Below, piece by piece: positions 1-12,259 of a stretch of DNA of 64,000 nt (the first letter of the stretch is position 1; each line of letters starts with the position of its first letter). Location: contig OZ024867.1 in NCBI GenBank assembly GCA_964017155.1, positions 13,913,220 through 13,977,219 on the forward strand, given 5' to 3'. The notes beneath the pieces are model-generated. The model was not told the DNA's origin, did not search any database, and was given only the letters and a program-made list of their open reading frames with translations. This stretch comes from Oasisia sp. SBJ-2009 (Eukaryota; Annelida; Polychaeta; Sabellida; Siboglinidae). The translations under genes were made by a program, and so were the position numbers.

Positions 1-194
1 TCATCCAGCAGGATTCAGTCATCAGACTGCAGGAAGACTACCAATTCTACAACTACTACTGTGACTACGTTTGATCTTACACATTCTACTGACTGTTGTC
101 ACGAACGCTACATTATGAACGGTCACAAATATTTACGTCGAAATTGAACTCTACCCTACTATACTTTTAACGAGACTCTTACTTAACTTAGAAA

Positions 195-1983
195 ATGACA
201 CAGCGGGAACTGTATCAGGACTTTGTCCTTGGAATCCGAAATCAAGAGATCGAGAGAAATCGAGAAACTATTCGCGATTTGATTCTTCAAACACAAACCG
301 GTGACGGGTCTTCCTCACTTGCCGTTCGAACGTGGATCCGTGAAATAACTCTCGCCTATATTATCAAGCGGGCAACTCAAGCATTGAAATAGTTAATGGT
401 TACTGGTCCATTTCGTTTCGAACGTTTCATTGAATCGCAAATAGCACCGAACAACATTGTACGCACCGCCGTTACATGGGCCGACTTACGTGACCATTTA
501 GCAACGCAGTTTCTTAACTTTGATGAATCAGCCGCATTAAAAGACGATCTAGATCGCGTGACACAATCAGCGTTCGAACCTACCTAACAATATGTCCGCC
601 GCTTTCGCGATTATGCAAAGCAACATTGACCAGGAACGACTGCTAGTTAAAACATTTGCTAGAGGTCTGTCTTCTGACACAATAGCAGCTATGCTTATCA
701 AGGGAGATCCGCAGTCTTGAAGCGTCAATTAAAATTGTTACTCATGCTTGCTCGCGTCACGACGCTTACTCAAGACTTCGGCGAGAAGTTCCTATGGAAA
801 TTGGTTCCGCAAATGCTAGCAAATACGAGAAATTCACTGCGTCGTTGAATCGCTAACATCCACCATGCAACACTTGGCTACGAAAATAGCTAAGCTTGAA
901 ACGCACGACAATCGATCAACGTCCGCACAGTCAGTCCGCCGCTACCCGGGGCCACCGCAGCCTCGATCGAGTGCCACACGACCCCACCCCCGTGACGTCA
1001 ACGAGACGCGTCCACCGACCGATCGCCACCGAACGCCGTCGGACCGTCGCCCGCCCGTCGTCGACCGCAGACACAACACACAATCCGTCGACTATCGCTC
1101 ATCGTTCAACACAGGTCAGCGACCTCGCCAACGCTGTGTACGAATGCTGTCATCCGGGTCACTTCGCCACCGCCTGTCCCAGACGAGTCGGATCAAGGCA
1201 GGGAAACGGCCGGACGTGTCGGCTTTAACCGACCACACAGGTAATGAGCAACGCCCTACTGTTAACTTGGTTATATTTGGTATAAAGGTTACAGCGTTAG
1301 TAGATACAGGGGCTACTTGAAGTTTGCTGAGACGTGATGTATTTAACTTGGTCGTGAACAGAACCCAACGTAGTAATGTTCTCCATAAACCTCTGCCACT
1401 CAGGGGTCTTGGTGGGCTGTCATTACAGGTTGATGGACAGACACAAATTAAAGTAGCAGGTGTTAAAACCCCACTTAATGTAGTAATCTGTCGTAACGTC
1501 CCTCATGAAATGATTCTAGGCAATGACGCCTTGCGATCTGGTAACGGAGTAATTGATTTGTAATCAAACATTCTTTCATGGAATCACAACACTTGGCCAT
1601 TACGTCAGCATAAATCGCCAGGGTATGCGAGTGTTGGACCAATATTTCCAGAAACAGGTAGCGCTGCGATCGATAAGTTAGTACACAATAATGCAGATGT
1701 ATTTGCAGCGAAAGGTGAAAAGAATGGCTGTTGCACCACTGGTCAATTACAAATCAAAACATCCGGTCCCCCAATCTGTCAAAAAGCATATCGAATGCCA
1801 CTGACTAAACGTGCTACAGTTGATAAACTGATCGTGGAAATGTTAGCAGACGATGTAATTCGGCCCTGCAATTCGCCGTTTGCAAGTCCCATTTTACTTG
1901 TTCCAAAGAAAGATGGAGAAACACGATTTTTTGTAGATTATCGTTTGCTCAATGCGTATTATTTCGAGGTAATCTACGTTTAA
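195..1983 (+). pseudogene. Ty3/gypsy-like gag-pol remnant
   Basis: This is a decayed LTR-retrotransposon coding region. Positions 195-587 give two gag-like open stretches in one frame. At 1139-1176 there is a nucleocapsid zinc knuckle (YECCHPGHFATAC) in which the first cysteine of the usual CX2CX4HX4C pattern is replaced. At 1228-1320 the pepsin-like protease active site reads LVDTGAT, followed at once by a stop codon. The same frame resumes at 1324-1563 with the rest of the protease, including ILGND. It continues to a reverse-transcriptase fingers segment at 1795-1960 (SPFASPILLVPKKDG, then VDYRLLN). After that the homology ends, so the catalytic YxDD palm, RNase H and integrase are absent. 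In-frame stops at 1318, 1561 and 1981 show it is dead. I could not define LTRs. Order and motifs support Ty3/gypsy; the clade is not determined. Confidence 0.8.
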
Positions 1984-2488
1984 GAAACAAATGACCAAAT
2001 GCTTCAACGAGGCGTGCCTTGTTTTGACATTTCACGGATTGTTCCTTCACAAAGTCGCTTTATTCAGGTTTGTGTGAAGAGAGAAATGTCGGGTGAGTTT
2101 CATGTGACATGTGTAATGTTTCGTACCCAGTGACATGTTTAACTGATGTCACAGTCATTGAGATATGGCTTCGGTGTTTGACTCCTCGACAACGACCTTC
2201 ACGGACGGCCATTGAGGGCGTTGACAGGTCAAGTTGGCGCGTGGATTAAGATGGAGGAATTGTAGTAAGGGTCACTTTATATTGACCTGATAATGACTGC
2301 CGTCGAATTAACTACAGTTAACTTGGTTTGTCTCATGCTCTATAGAGGGTGTGCAATGACGTCAGCACTATGCGTGTACACAGCCCCCCGCAACCATATC
2401 GGTGTACAAGTGAACTGGTAGCAACCGCCCGCATTGTGGATTTTCATCGAACCGCTAACTTCTTTTCATTGTGATTACACCGCGCAGT
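1984..2488. other. Unassigned sequence between two dead elements
   Basis: I see no coding homology here. A TGACGTCA-type site near 2355 lies upstream of the next coding region and could belong to its promoter, but nothing decides this. Confidence 0.3.
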
Positions 2489-4245
2489 ATGGCTTCAAAG
2501 GCTGTTGTTAATTTACCTTATATTGACACATTAGACGTATTGACGAAGCAGAGGTATTTAGCTAAGATCCAAATCGTTGATGGCATAGATCCATACTCTT
2601 TGCCGAATTCGGCATGGAGTAAGGAGGAAGCATGCTTCCCAGCTGTGTCATTCCCGGACATAGTCAATTATCTATTTTTTAACAAGTCATTCTACACGAT
2701 GGAAGACATGAAGGCGTGGAAAAGCCTAGAGGCATACAACCAGTTGACATCAGGCTGGATCAGCGACGTGATGGTATTTGTGAAGAATGACTACCACATT
2801 GTACGAGCGAAACTAAGCTTCAATTTGAGTTTTAAGTAGCTATAGGCTCCATACAACTGGCTAATTTTAATGAAAATAACTAAAAAATTAACTGTCATAA
2901 AAAGTGTAGTTAAACATAGGAGACAAGGTGTCTTTGTAAATAAATATAGAATAGCAAGCCCCTAAATTGTTAAAATGTTTATTTACCAACTCAGTTAAAC
3001 ACAACATAAGTACAGTCATGACTAATTGCATGTCTTATATAGTTATATGTTTATGAATTGTAACGCCTCATTTTTGTGTATAAGTTTTCAATTGAATTTT
3101 ATAGTTAATTTGCTAACATGTTACTGTATGACAGGTTCTTCATTCGCAGAGGTTTCGCGAAAAGCCGCTGCAGCCATGGGTTATTGCACATAAAGCTGGC
3201 ACTGTGTGCACCGCCCACTGTGACTGCGTGGCTGGGTTGGGTGAGACCTGCACCCACATCGCCACACTTCTGTTTGCTGTGGATACCACAGTGAAGATCC
3301 GGGAGAGCAAAACTGTCACCCAAGAGCCAGCTTATTGGCTGCAGCCAGCTACGCATCGACAGATTCGCTATAGGGAGGTTGGTGAAATAGACTTCACATC
3401 TGCCATGACGAAGAAGAAGCAACTAGATGAAGCCATTGGTAGTTGGTCGCCAGTGTCTTCCCGGGTTCGCCAGCCAAAGAACATAGCAGCACCGAGCTTG
3501 ACAGTTTCTTCCATGGCCTTAGCCTGGTTGATACAAAGCCTGTGGTGTTGTCACTTCTGTCCCCACACAGTGATTTGTTCGTTCCAAAACAGGCCCAAGA
3601 ATCATTTCCGGCAATACTATGTGACATGTTCCAGGACAATTTATACAGCCATTCCACATTGTCCCGGAAAAGTGTTTTACAACCACGTTGGCTGTGACAC
3701 CTCAACAGGTGGAGGCAGTGGAGATGGCGACGAGGACTCAGGCCAATTCACGACTGTGGCCCAAGTTCCGAGCTGGCAGAGTAACTGCGTCACATTTTTT
3801 TTATAAAGTGTGCCACACAGACCTCACCCAACCAGCATCCAGTACCATCAAAGACATATGCTACCCGGACCGACACCTGACCACGCCAGCCATAAGATGG
3901 GGTGTCACACACGAGAACACTGCGAAGGCAGCCTACTGAAAGACGATGACTGGCCATGTCAATTTTTGTATGCGGGACTCTGGGTTTGTCATTGACCAGC
4001 ATGACCCAGAGATTGATGCTTCTCCCGATGGAGTCATACAATGTGATTGCTGTGGGGAAGGCAGCCTTGAAGTGAAATGCCCCTACCTCGTGCGTGACGA
4101 GGTACTGTCTGAGGTGAAAGATGGCGCCACATGTCTGGTGAAGAACACAGATGGCACCCTACACCTGAGGAAGACACACGCCTACTACTACCAGGTTCAG
4201 TGTCAGCTGTTTGTGTGTGGTCACAGCTATGGAGACTTTGTAGTG

Positions 4246-4291
4246 TGGACGCAGCGGTCATATCACTGTGGACGCAGCGGTCATATCACTG
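4246..4291 (+). repeat. 23-bp tandem duplication that frameshifts the nuclease
   Basis: Two adjacent copies of the same 23-base block (4246-4268 and 4269-4291). Because 23 is not a multiple of three, the nuclease frame shifts here. The expected continuation (DLWEDMLPKAQHFFRVGV) lies in the other frame. Confidence 0.9.
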
Positions 4292-4413
4292 CGAACGCAT
4301 CTACAGAGATGATGATCTCTGGGAAGATATGCTACCAAAAGCGCAACACTTCTTCCGAGTAGGTGTACGGCCCGAACTGCTCGGGAAATGCCACACACGT
4401 GGTTGGCTGCGCT

Positions 4414-4809
4414 GTGAACACTGGTGAAGCCGGTGTGAACATGGACAATGTGAGTGTGATCAGTGGTGAGGCCAGTGTGAGCACAGGCACTGAAAGTGTG
4501 AATACGGGTGAGGCCGGTGTTAACACTGACAGTGCAAGTGTGATCAGTGGTGAGGCCAGTGTGAACACGAACACTGTAAGTGTGAACACAGGTGAAGCCG
4601 GTGTGAACACTGACAGTGCGAGTGTGATCAGTGGTGAGGCCAGTGTGAACACGGACACTGTAAGTGTGAACACGGGTGAAGCTGGTGTGAACACTGACAG
4701 TGCGAGTGTGATCAGTGGTGAGGCCAGTGTGAACACGGACACTGTAAGTGTGAACACAGGTGAAGCCGGTGTGAACACTGACAGTGCGAGTGTGATCAGT
4801 GGTGAGGCT
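4414..4809 (+). repeat. 84-bp minisatellite within the SWIM/YqaJ/PHD pseudogene
   Basis: Tandem repeat with a period of 84 bp (28 codons), seen for example as the same block starting near 4579 and 4663. Each unit has two related halves, so a sub-period of about 42 bp is visible. On the plus strand it stays open and encodes repeats such as [20 protein letters not shown]. It lies between the nuclease and PHD segments. Confidence 0.9.
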
Positions 4810-5047
4810 GCGCAGACTGTGTGGTGTTACTGCTGAAAGGAGGAGTATGGGTGAAATGGTGGCCTGTGACAGTAGCAGCTGCGTGTATGAGTGGTTCCAC
4901 TATAGTTGTGTCGGCGTGTTTTCTGAGCCGAAGGGAAAGTGGTTTTGCCCTGAATGCCGAAAAGACAAACGTCGGCAGAGATATAACAAAGGTCCCATGT
5001 TAAAAGGGTACGCATGGTCATTCGGGGCGACTACTACTGGGGCATAA

Positions 5048-6612
5048 TTATTGTCGGGAGAAGGCATCGTCGCTTGCCCCGTGACGCCATCTTCCAGAGC
5101 GCCGCATGCGACCAATGCTCCAACGGATCTTTGACAAACAGTAACGAATGTCGTCTGCTACAATCAACCTGGTCATGTGAGCAGGAAAAACTTCCAAGAT
5201 GTTGAACAATGCAGGACATTACACATAATATACTGGATAGTTTAATTAAAAGTATATAAATGTAAGAATACAGACAACTTCAAAGAGAGTACTCCGGGAT
5301 GGCCGACCGCAAAAGTAGTGACGTCACACGCACAGCCTCTATAAACACGTGACGACATTTCACAAACGGATTCTAGTAACTGAGACGTTTGTTGTTAGAG
5401 TTGATGTTGACGTCTTGTGACATGTCGACGACGACACTGGTTTGTTTACTTCTCCGTGTTGGACATAAACAGTTGTTTGTGTCAACAGCCTGGAGTACTA
5501 TGAGCTCCGTGACGATGACGTCAGCAGTCTGGTGACAACACTGTCGTCGATGACGTCTTTGAAGATGTTAGGGTGAGCAGAGTCCTGAAGTCAGTCGGTA
5601 GCGCTATACTTAGGACGGAATAAAAACGTGTTGGCTACTACGCCGAACTTAGACTTCTGCTATTGTTGAATCGTGGAGAGACAAGACACTTCTTTGTGTG
5701 TTATGAGGATTTGCGAAGGTGGGCCGATCTTGTAGTAGTTCCCGAGTTGTAGGTTCTCTGACATGCAGGTTAGTGTAATATATCATGACTGATTACCTCT
5801 AGGGTGGAATCTTGCATAACACTCATTAGGGGAGCGGTCACGATACTTCATAAAGGGTACCAAAAGGGAAATCTTACATCCTATTTGTTCGTCGACTACA
5901 GGAAAGCCTTCAACGAGTCATAATGAAACATTTTATGTTTTCTCTGTATAATTTCGGCGGCATCCTTGTTGATATTTCCTCACATGACAGTGTTTCGTTT
6001 ACCCGTGTCACAGCTAACATACCTACAGTTGACACGTGTGAATGTCAGAAGGTTGTGTTCACAGATGTTATCATTGTAAGACTTGGTTCATCTTAAACCC
6101 GACCACTGAACTGTGTTTGTTGTAGTAGTAGTGTTGATATATAGATAAGATGGTTAGAATTGTAATGATTCATTCAATATATAATACTACCATTATGTCT
6201 TACATTTAGTGACTGTCCTTAATGCTGGTGCAGTTCTTCATCAACAGGTCAAGTCCTTGAGTTAATTCCAGCACAACTCGACACACCATAACAAATAAAG
6301 GAATGGGGTCACATGAATCGCTCAAACCTGTATGTGAGACTACTAACAGTCAGTTAAAACAAATTATATGAGCATACAGAAGCATCTGTTACGAGAGACT
6401 TACCACTAGATATCTACTAATAACCAAAGTATCCGAACTAGTAGCACATATTTATATTTGTTTATTTATATTCAGCAGCGAGTACAGGCCTCAGCTGACA
6501 ACGTTGCTGCTGTGGCATGTACTGCCACTGCTGGTGATCATGTGGCTATGGAGACAGGGGAGAATTTGTAAGAATTGTTTGTTGTTTATCCATGTATCCT
6601 AAACAGAGGTCA
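5048..6612. other. Non-coding stretch with a short RT-like motif
   Basis: No gene is seen over about 1.5 kb. The one coding-like trace is 5879-5923, which translates as SYLFVDYRKAFNES followed by a stop. This resembles reverse-transcriptase motif A of LINEs (FVDYRKAF), but the match is about 14 residues long and unsupported on either side. Confidence 0.3.
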
Positions 6613-8279
6613 GAGCACGACGACTGGGTCGTGACGTGAACACGTAAAGTAGAGGAGCTCCAGGCCGTCATCACCCTGGTGCAGGGACAACCCCTGGCAG
6701 ACAGGGGTGAACACTGGGGTGACGATGTGGCTGAGCTGCAGTGGCTCATCACAATCTATAAAGACAAGCTACAGGCCAAGACAGACTGAGTCACCACCGC
6801 CACAGGTAAACTATGTCACGTCTCTAGTCCCATCATGTCACACATGTGACAATACCATATTGTGACATTCTATCAAGACCAGGTACAAGTCAAGAGTGAC
6901 CGAGTCACCACCCGCCACAGGTAAACTACATCAAGTCTCTTGTCACATCACGTCACACATGTGACAATACCATATTGTGACATTCTATCAAGACCAGGTA
7001 CAAGTCAAGAGTGACCGAGTCACCACCCGCCACAGGTAAACTACATCAAGTCTCTTGTCACATCACGTCACACATGTGACAATACCATATTGTGACATTC
7101 TATCAAGACCAGGTACAAGTCAAGAGTGACCGAGTCACCACCCACCACAGGTAAACTACATCAAGTCTCTTGTCACATCACGTCACACATGTGACAATAC
7201 CATATTGTGACATTCTATCAAGACCAGGTACAAGTCAAGAGTGACCGAGTCACCACCCGCCACAGGTAAACTACATCAAGTCTCTTGTCACATCACGTCA
7301 CACATGTGACAATACCATATTGTGACATTCTATCAAGACCAGGTACAAGTCAAGAGTGACCGAGTCACCACCCGCCACAGGTAAACTACATCAAGTCTCT
7401 TGTCACATCACGTCACACATGTGACAATACCATATTGTGACATTCTATCAAGACCAGGTACAAGTCAAGAGTGACCGAGTCACCACCCGCCACAGGTAAA
7501 CTACATCAAGTCTCTTGTCACATCACGTCACACATGTGACAATACCATATTGTGACATTCTATCAAGACCAGGTACAAGTCAAGAGTGACCGAGTCACCA
7601 CCCGCCACAGGTAAACTACATCAAGTCTCTTGTCACATCACGTCACACATGTGACAATACCATATTGTGACATTCTATCAAGACCAGGTACAAGTCGAGA
7701 ATGACCGAGTCACCACCCGCCACAGGTAAACTACGACAATGAACAGTTGGCAATTTGTATGTACTGACATGATTTTATGAATACTGAAGAGGCATGTATT
7801 TAAAACACCAGTTGGATATAATATATGACACACTGACTCGGCAATGGCAAAATACACTGGACTCTTCAAGTATTTTTTTAATCTTCCATTGTCTTTATAC
7901 TAGTTTAATTGTTTATGCCAAGCTTGCCGTGTTATGCCCTGAACGGCCACCAATTGCCGATCAACTTTGACTCCGTGCCAGAATGTCAAGTCTGAGTTCA
8001 TATGACCCACGCAACGACTGTGGTACATAATATCATTTAATTTTCTGCTCGCTGTAGTGATGACCTATACCAATCTAAGCACAAGAACCGACAGACAAAG
8101 GGAGTGGAATCTTTTCACTTTGAGATAGACGATATCGTCTCTTTAAAAAAATATGAGGAATGAGTTGTGTTGGTAAATACAACTATTGGAATTTGGTAAC
8201 ATCTAGATTCACACCATCATCATCACTCTATTTCTTGTTTTGTAGCATCGACTGGCAGAGGCAGCCGGGGAAAAGGTGG
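6613..8279. repeat. 1,667-bp higher-order repeat, copy A
   Basis: First of three near-identical consecutive units. It starts with an exon-like block (6613-6805) with coding-like content ending in KDKLQAKTD, followed by CACAG|GTAAAC, which reads like a 5' splice site. Next comes an array of 115-bp monomers from 6806 to about 7735, marked by GTAAACTA starting at 6806 (divergent), 6921, 7036, 7151, 7266, 7381, 7496, 7611 and 7726. A unique spacer of about 540 bp follows. Copy A looks almost identical to copy B. Confidence 0.9.
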
Positions 8280-9946
8280 AAGGACGACGATTGGGTCGTG
8301 ACGTGGACACGTAAGATATAGGAGCTCCAGGCCGCCATCACCCTGGTGCAGGGACAACCCCTGGCAGACAGGGGTGAACACTGGGGTGACGATGTGGCTG
8401 AGCTGCAGTGGCTCATCACAATCTATAAAGACAAGCTACAGGCCAAGACAGACTGAGTCACCACCGCCACAGGTAAACTATGTCACGTCTCTAGTCCCAT
8501 CATGTCACACATGTGACAATACCATATTGTGACATTCTATCAAGACCAGGTACAAGTCAAGAGTGACCGAGTCACCACCCGCCACAGGTAAACTACATCA
8601 AGTCTCTTGTCACATCACGTCACACATGTGACAATACCATATTGTGACATTCTATCAAGACCAGGTACAAGTCAAGAGTGACCGAGTCACCACCCGCCAC
8701 AGGTAAACTACATCAAGTCTCTTGTCACATCACGTCACACATGTGACAATACCATATTGTGACATTCTATCAAGACCAGGTACAAGTCAAGAGTGACCGA
8801 GTCACCACCCACCACAGGTAAACTACATCAAGTCTCTTGTCACATCACGTCACACATGTGACAATACCATATTGTGACATTCTATCAAGACCAGGTACAA
8901 GTCAAGAGTGACCGAGTCACCACCCGCCACAGGTAAACTACATCAAGTCTCTTGTCACATCACGTCACACATGTGACAATACCATATTGTGACATTCTAT
9001 CAAGACCAGGTACAAGTCAAGAGTGACCGAGTCACCACCCGCCACAGGTAAACTACATCAAGTCTCTTGTCACATCACGTCACACATGTGACAATACCAT
9101 ATTGTGACATTCTATCAAGACCAGGTACAAGTCAAGAGTGACCGAGTCACCACCCGCCACAGGTAAACTACATCAAGTCTCTTGTCACATCACGTCACAC
9201 ATGTGACAATACCATATTGTGACATTCTATCAAGACCAGGTACAAGTCAAGAGTGACCGAGTCACCACCCGCCACAGGTAAACTACATCAAGTCTCTTGT
9301 CACATCACGTCACACATGTGACAATACCATATTGTGACATTCTATCAAGACCAGGTACAAGTCGAGAATGACCGAGTCACCACCCGCCACAGGTAAACTA
9401 CGACAATGAACAGTTGGCAATTTGTATGTACTGACATGATTTTATGAATACTGAAGAGGCATGTATTTAAAACACCAGTTGGATATAATATATGACACAC
9501 TGACTCGGCAATGGCAAAATACACTGGACTCTTCAAGTATTTTTTTAATCTTCCATTGTCTTTATACTAGTTTAATTGTTTATGCCAAGCTTGCCGTGTT
9601 ATGCCCTGAACGGCCACCAATTGCCGATCAACTTTGACTCCGTGCCAGAATGTCAAGTCTGAGTTCATATGACCCACGCAACGACTGTGGTACATAATAT
9701 CATTTAATTTTCTGCTCGCTGTAGTGATGACCTATACCAATCTAAGCACAAGAACCGACAGACAAAGGGAGTGGAATCTTTTCACTTTGAGATAGACGAT
9801 ATCGTCTCTGTAAAAAAATATGAGGAATGAGTTGTGTTGGTAAATACAACTATTGGAATTTGGTAACATCTAGATTCACACCATCATCATCACTCTATTT
9901 CTTGTTTTGTAGCATCGACTGGCAGAGGCAGCCGGGGAAGAGGTGG
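8280..9946. repeat. 1,667-bp higher-order repeat, copy B
   Basis: Same organisation as copy A, offset by exactly 1,667 bp at every landmark checked. The monomer array runs from 8473 to about 9402. Upstream of its exon-like block, a pyrimidine-rich tract ending TTTTGTAG (about 8236-8245) looks like a 3' splice site. In this part the frame reads HRLAEAAGE-like sequence, as in copy D. Confidence 0.9.
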
Positions 9947-11728
9947 AAGGACGACGATTGGGTCGTGACGTGGACACGTAAGATATAGGAGCTCCAGGCT
10001 GCCATCACCCTGGTGCAGGGACAACCCCTGGCAGACAGGGGTGAACACTGGGGTGACGATGTGGCTGAGCTGCAGTGGCTCATCACAATCTATAAAGACA
10101 AGCTACAGGCCAAGACAGACTGAGTCACCACCGCCACAGGTAAACTATGTCACGTCTCTAGTCCCATCATGTCACACATGTGACAATACCATATTGTGAC
10201 ATTCTATCAAGACCAGGTACAAGTCAAGAGTGACCGAGTCACCACCCGCCACAGGTAAACTACATCAAGTCTCTTGTCACATCACGTCACACATGTGACA
10301 ATACCATATTGTGACATTCTATCAAGACCAGGTACAAGTCAAGAGTGACCGAGTCACCACCCACCACAGGTAAACTACATCAAGTCTCTTGTCACATCAC
10401 GTCACACATGTGACAATACCATATTGTGACATTCTATCAAGACCAGGTACAAGTCAAGAGTGACCGAGTCACCACCCGCCACAGGTAAACTACATCAAGT
10501 CTCTTGTCACATCACGTCACACATGTGACAATACCATATTGTGACATTCTATCAAGACCAGGTACAAGTCAAGAGTGACCGAGTCACCACCCACCACAGG
10601 TAAACTACATCAAGTCTCTTGTCACATCACGTCACACATGTGACAATACCATATTGTGACATTCTATCAAGACCAGGTACAAGTCAAGAGTGACCGAGTC
10701 ACCACCCACCACAGGTAAACTACATCAAGTCTCTTGTCACATCACGTCACACATGTGACAATACCATATTGTGACATTCTATCAAGACCAGGTACAAGTC
10801 AAGAGTGACCGAGTCACCACCCACCACAGGTAAACTACATCAAGTCTCTTGTCACATCACGTCACACATGTGACAATACCATATTGTGACATTCTATCAA
10901 GACCAGGTACAAGTCAAGAGTGACCGAGTCACCACCCACCACAGGTAAACTACATCAAGTCTCTTGTCACATCACGTCACACATGTGACAATACCATATT
11001 GTGACATTCTATCAAGACCAGGTACAAGTCAAGAGTGACCGAGTCACCACCCACCACAGGTAAACTACATCAAGTCTCTTGTCACATCACGTCACACATG
11101 TGACAATACCATATTGTGACATTCTATCAAGACCAGGTACAAGTCGAGAATGACCGAGTCACCACCCGCCACAGGTAAACTACGACAATGAACAGTTGGC
11201 AATTTGTATGTACTGACATGATTTTATGAATACTGAAGAGGCGTGTATTTAAAACACCAGTTGGATATAATATATGACACATTGACCTGGCAATGGCAAA
11301 ATGCACTGGACTCTTCAAGTATTTTTTTAATCTTCCATTGTCTTTATACTAGTTTAGTTGTTTATGCCAAGCTTGCCGTGTTATGCCCGAACGGCCACCA
11401 ATATCCGATCAACTTTGACTCCGTGCCGGAATGTCGAGTCTGAGTTCATATGACCCACGCAACGACTGTGGTACGTAATATATCATTTAATTTTCTGCTC
11501 GCTCTAGTGATGACCTATGCCAATCTAAGCACTACAAGAACCGACAGACAAAGGGAGTGGAATCTTTTCACTTTGAGATAGACGATATCATCTTTAAAAA
11601 AATATGAGGAATGAGTTGTGTTGGTAAAAACAGCTTTTGGAATTTGGTAACATCTAGATTCACACCATCGTCATCACTCTATTTGTTGTTTTGTAGCATC
11701 GGCTGGCAGAGGCAGCCGGGGAAGAGGT
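9947..11728. repeat. Higher-order repeat, copy C, with one extra 115-bp monomer
   Basis: Landmarks at 9345 and 11127 are 1,782 bp apart, which is 1,667 plus 115. Copy C therefore carries exactly one more satellite monomer than A and B. Its array runs from 10140 to about 11185. It shows more substitutions against A and B than they show against each other, mainly in the spacer (11240-11690). Confidence 0.9.
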
Positions 11729-11970
11729 GGAAGGACGACGATTGGGTCGTGACGTGGACACGTAAGGTAGAGGAGCTCCAGGCCACCCTCACCCTGGGGC
11801 AGGGACGACACCTGGCAGACAGGGGTGAACACTGGGGTGACGATGTGGCTGAGCTGCAGTGGCCCATCACAATCTATAAAGACAAGCTACAGGCCAAGAC
11901 AGACTGAGTCACCACCGCCACAGGTAAACTGTGTCACGTCTCTAGTCCCATCATGTCACACATGTGACAA
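11690..11970 (+). pseudogene. Exon-like block, partial fourth copy of the higher-order repeat
   Basis: This is the best-preserved copy of the exon-like block. A pyrimidine-rich TTTGTTGTTTTGTAG acceptor is followed by sequence that can be read as HRLAEAAGEEVEGRRLGRDV. A different frame then reads VEELQATLTLGQGRHL and onward to VAELQWPITIYKDKLQAKTD, then a stop and CACAG|GTAAAC. The composition (Glu, Leu, Lys, Gln) suggests a coiled coil. The frame change and stop suggest a dead exon. I cannot name the parent gene. Similarity to the higher-order repeat ends at about 11968. Confidence 0.5.
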
Positions 11971-12119
11971 CACCATCTGGTGACCGGTCAACGCAGTCCT
12001 CGAGTCTATGGCCGTCCCAGCTTGGAGCTACCTGGGCTAACACCAAGGAAATATCCGGTGGTGGCAACCGCATGTGCTCCAGTCGTTTACGATTACACTA
12101 GGTCCTATCCCTACAATAT

Positions 12120-12121
<2 letters not shown>

Positions 12122-12161
<40 letters not shown>

Positions 12162-12245
12162 CATAATATCCCTGTTAAATATATATATATGTATATAATA
12201 TATATGTATATATATATATATATTTATATAATATATACATATATT
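12122..12245. repeat. (TA)n microsatellite
   Basis: Runs of alternating TA with short interruptions. Confidence 0.95.
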
Positions 12246-12259
12246 TTCACATGAATGTT

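Larger units (their letters stand above)
2489..5047 (+). pseudogene. Broken SWIM zinc finger / YqaJ-like nuclease / PHD finger gene
   Basis: This matches a multicopy invertebrate gene family in which a SWIM zinc finger, a YqaJ-like PD-(D/E)XK exonuclease and a PHD finger occur in that order. First exon 2489-2812: conserved N-terminal region ending in KAWKSLEAYN and a short tail. Second exon from 3135, after a good acceptor: SWIM motif CDCVAGLGETCTH. The nuclease follows at 3690-4260, with GRVTAS, SPDG, LEVKCP and YYYQVQCQL. The PHD finger spans 4825-4975 (WCYC, then [12 protein letters not shown] and KWFCPEC). Breaks seen: frame changes near 3440 and 3690, a stop at 3937, a 23-bp tandem duplication at 4246-4291 that shifts the frame, an 84-bp minisatellite between nuclease and PHD, and a frameshift with stop inside the PHD at 4834. 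The gene is non-functional. Family assignment is confident; its usual biological role is not known to me. Confidence 0.8.

Noticed and set aside
6800..11185. CRISPR-like appearance of regularly spaced repeats
   Set aside because: The 115-bp units are contiguous with no unique spacers, and the context is clearly eukaryotic. This is satellite DNA.
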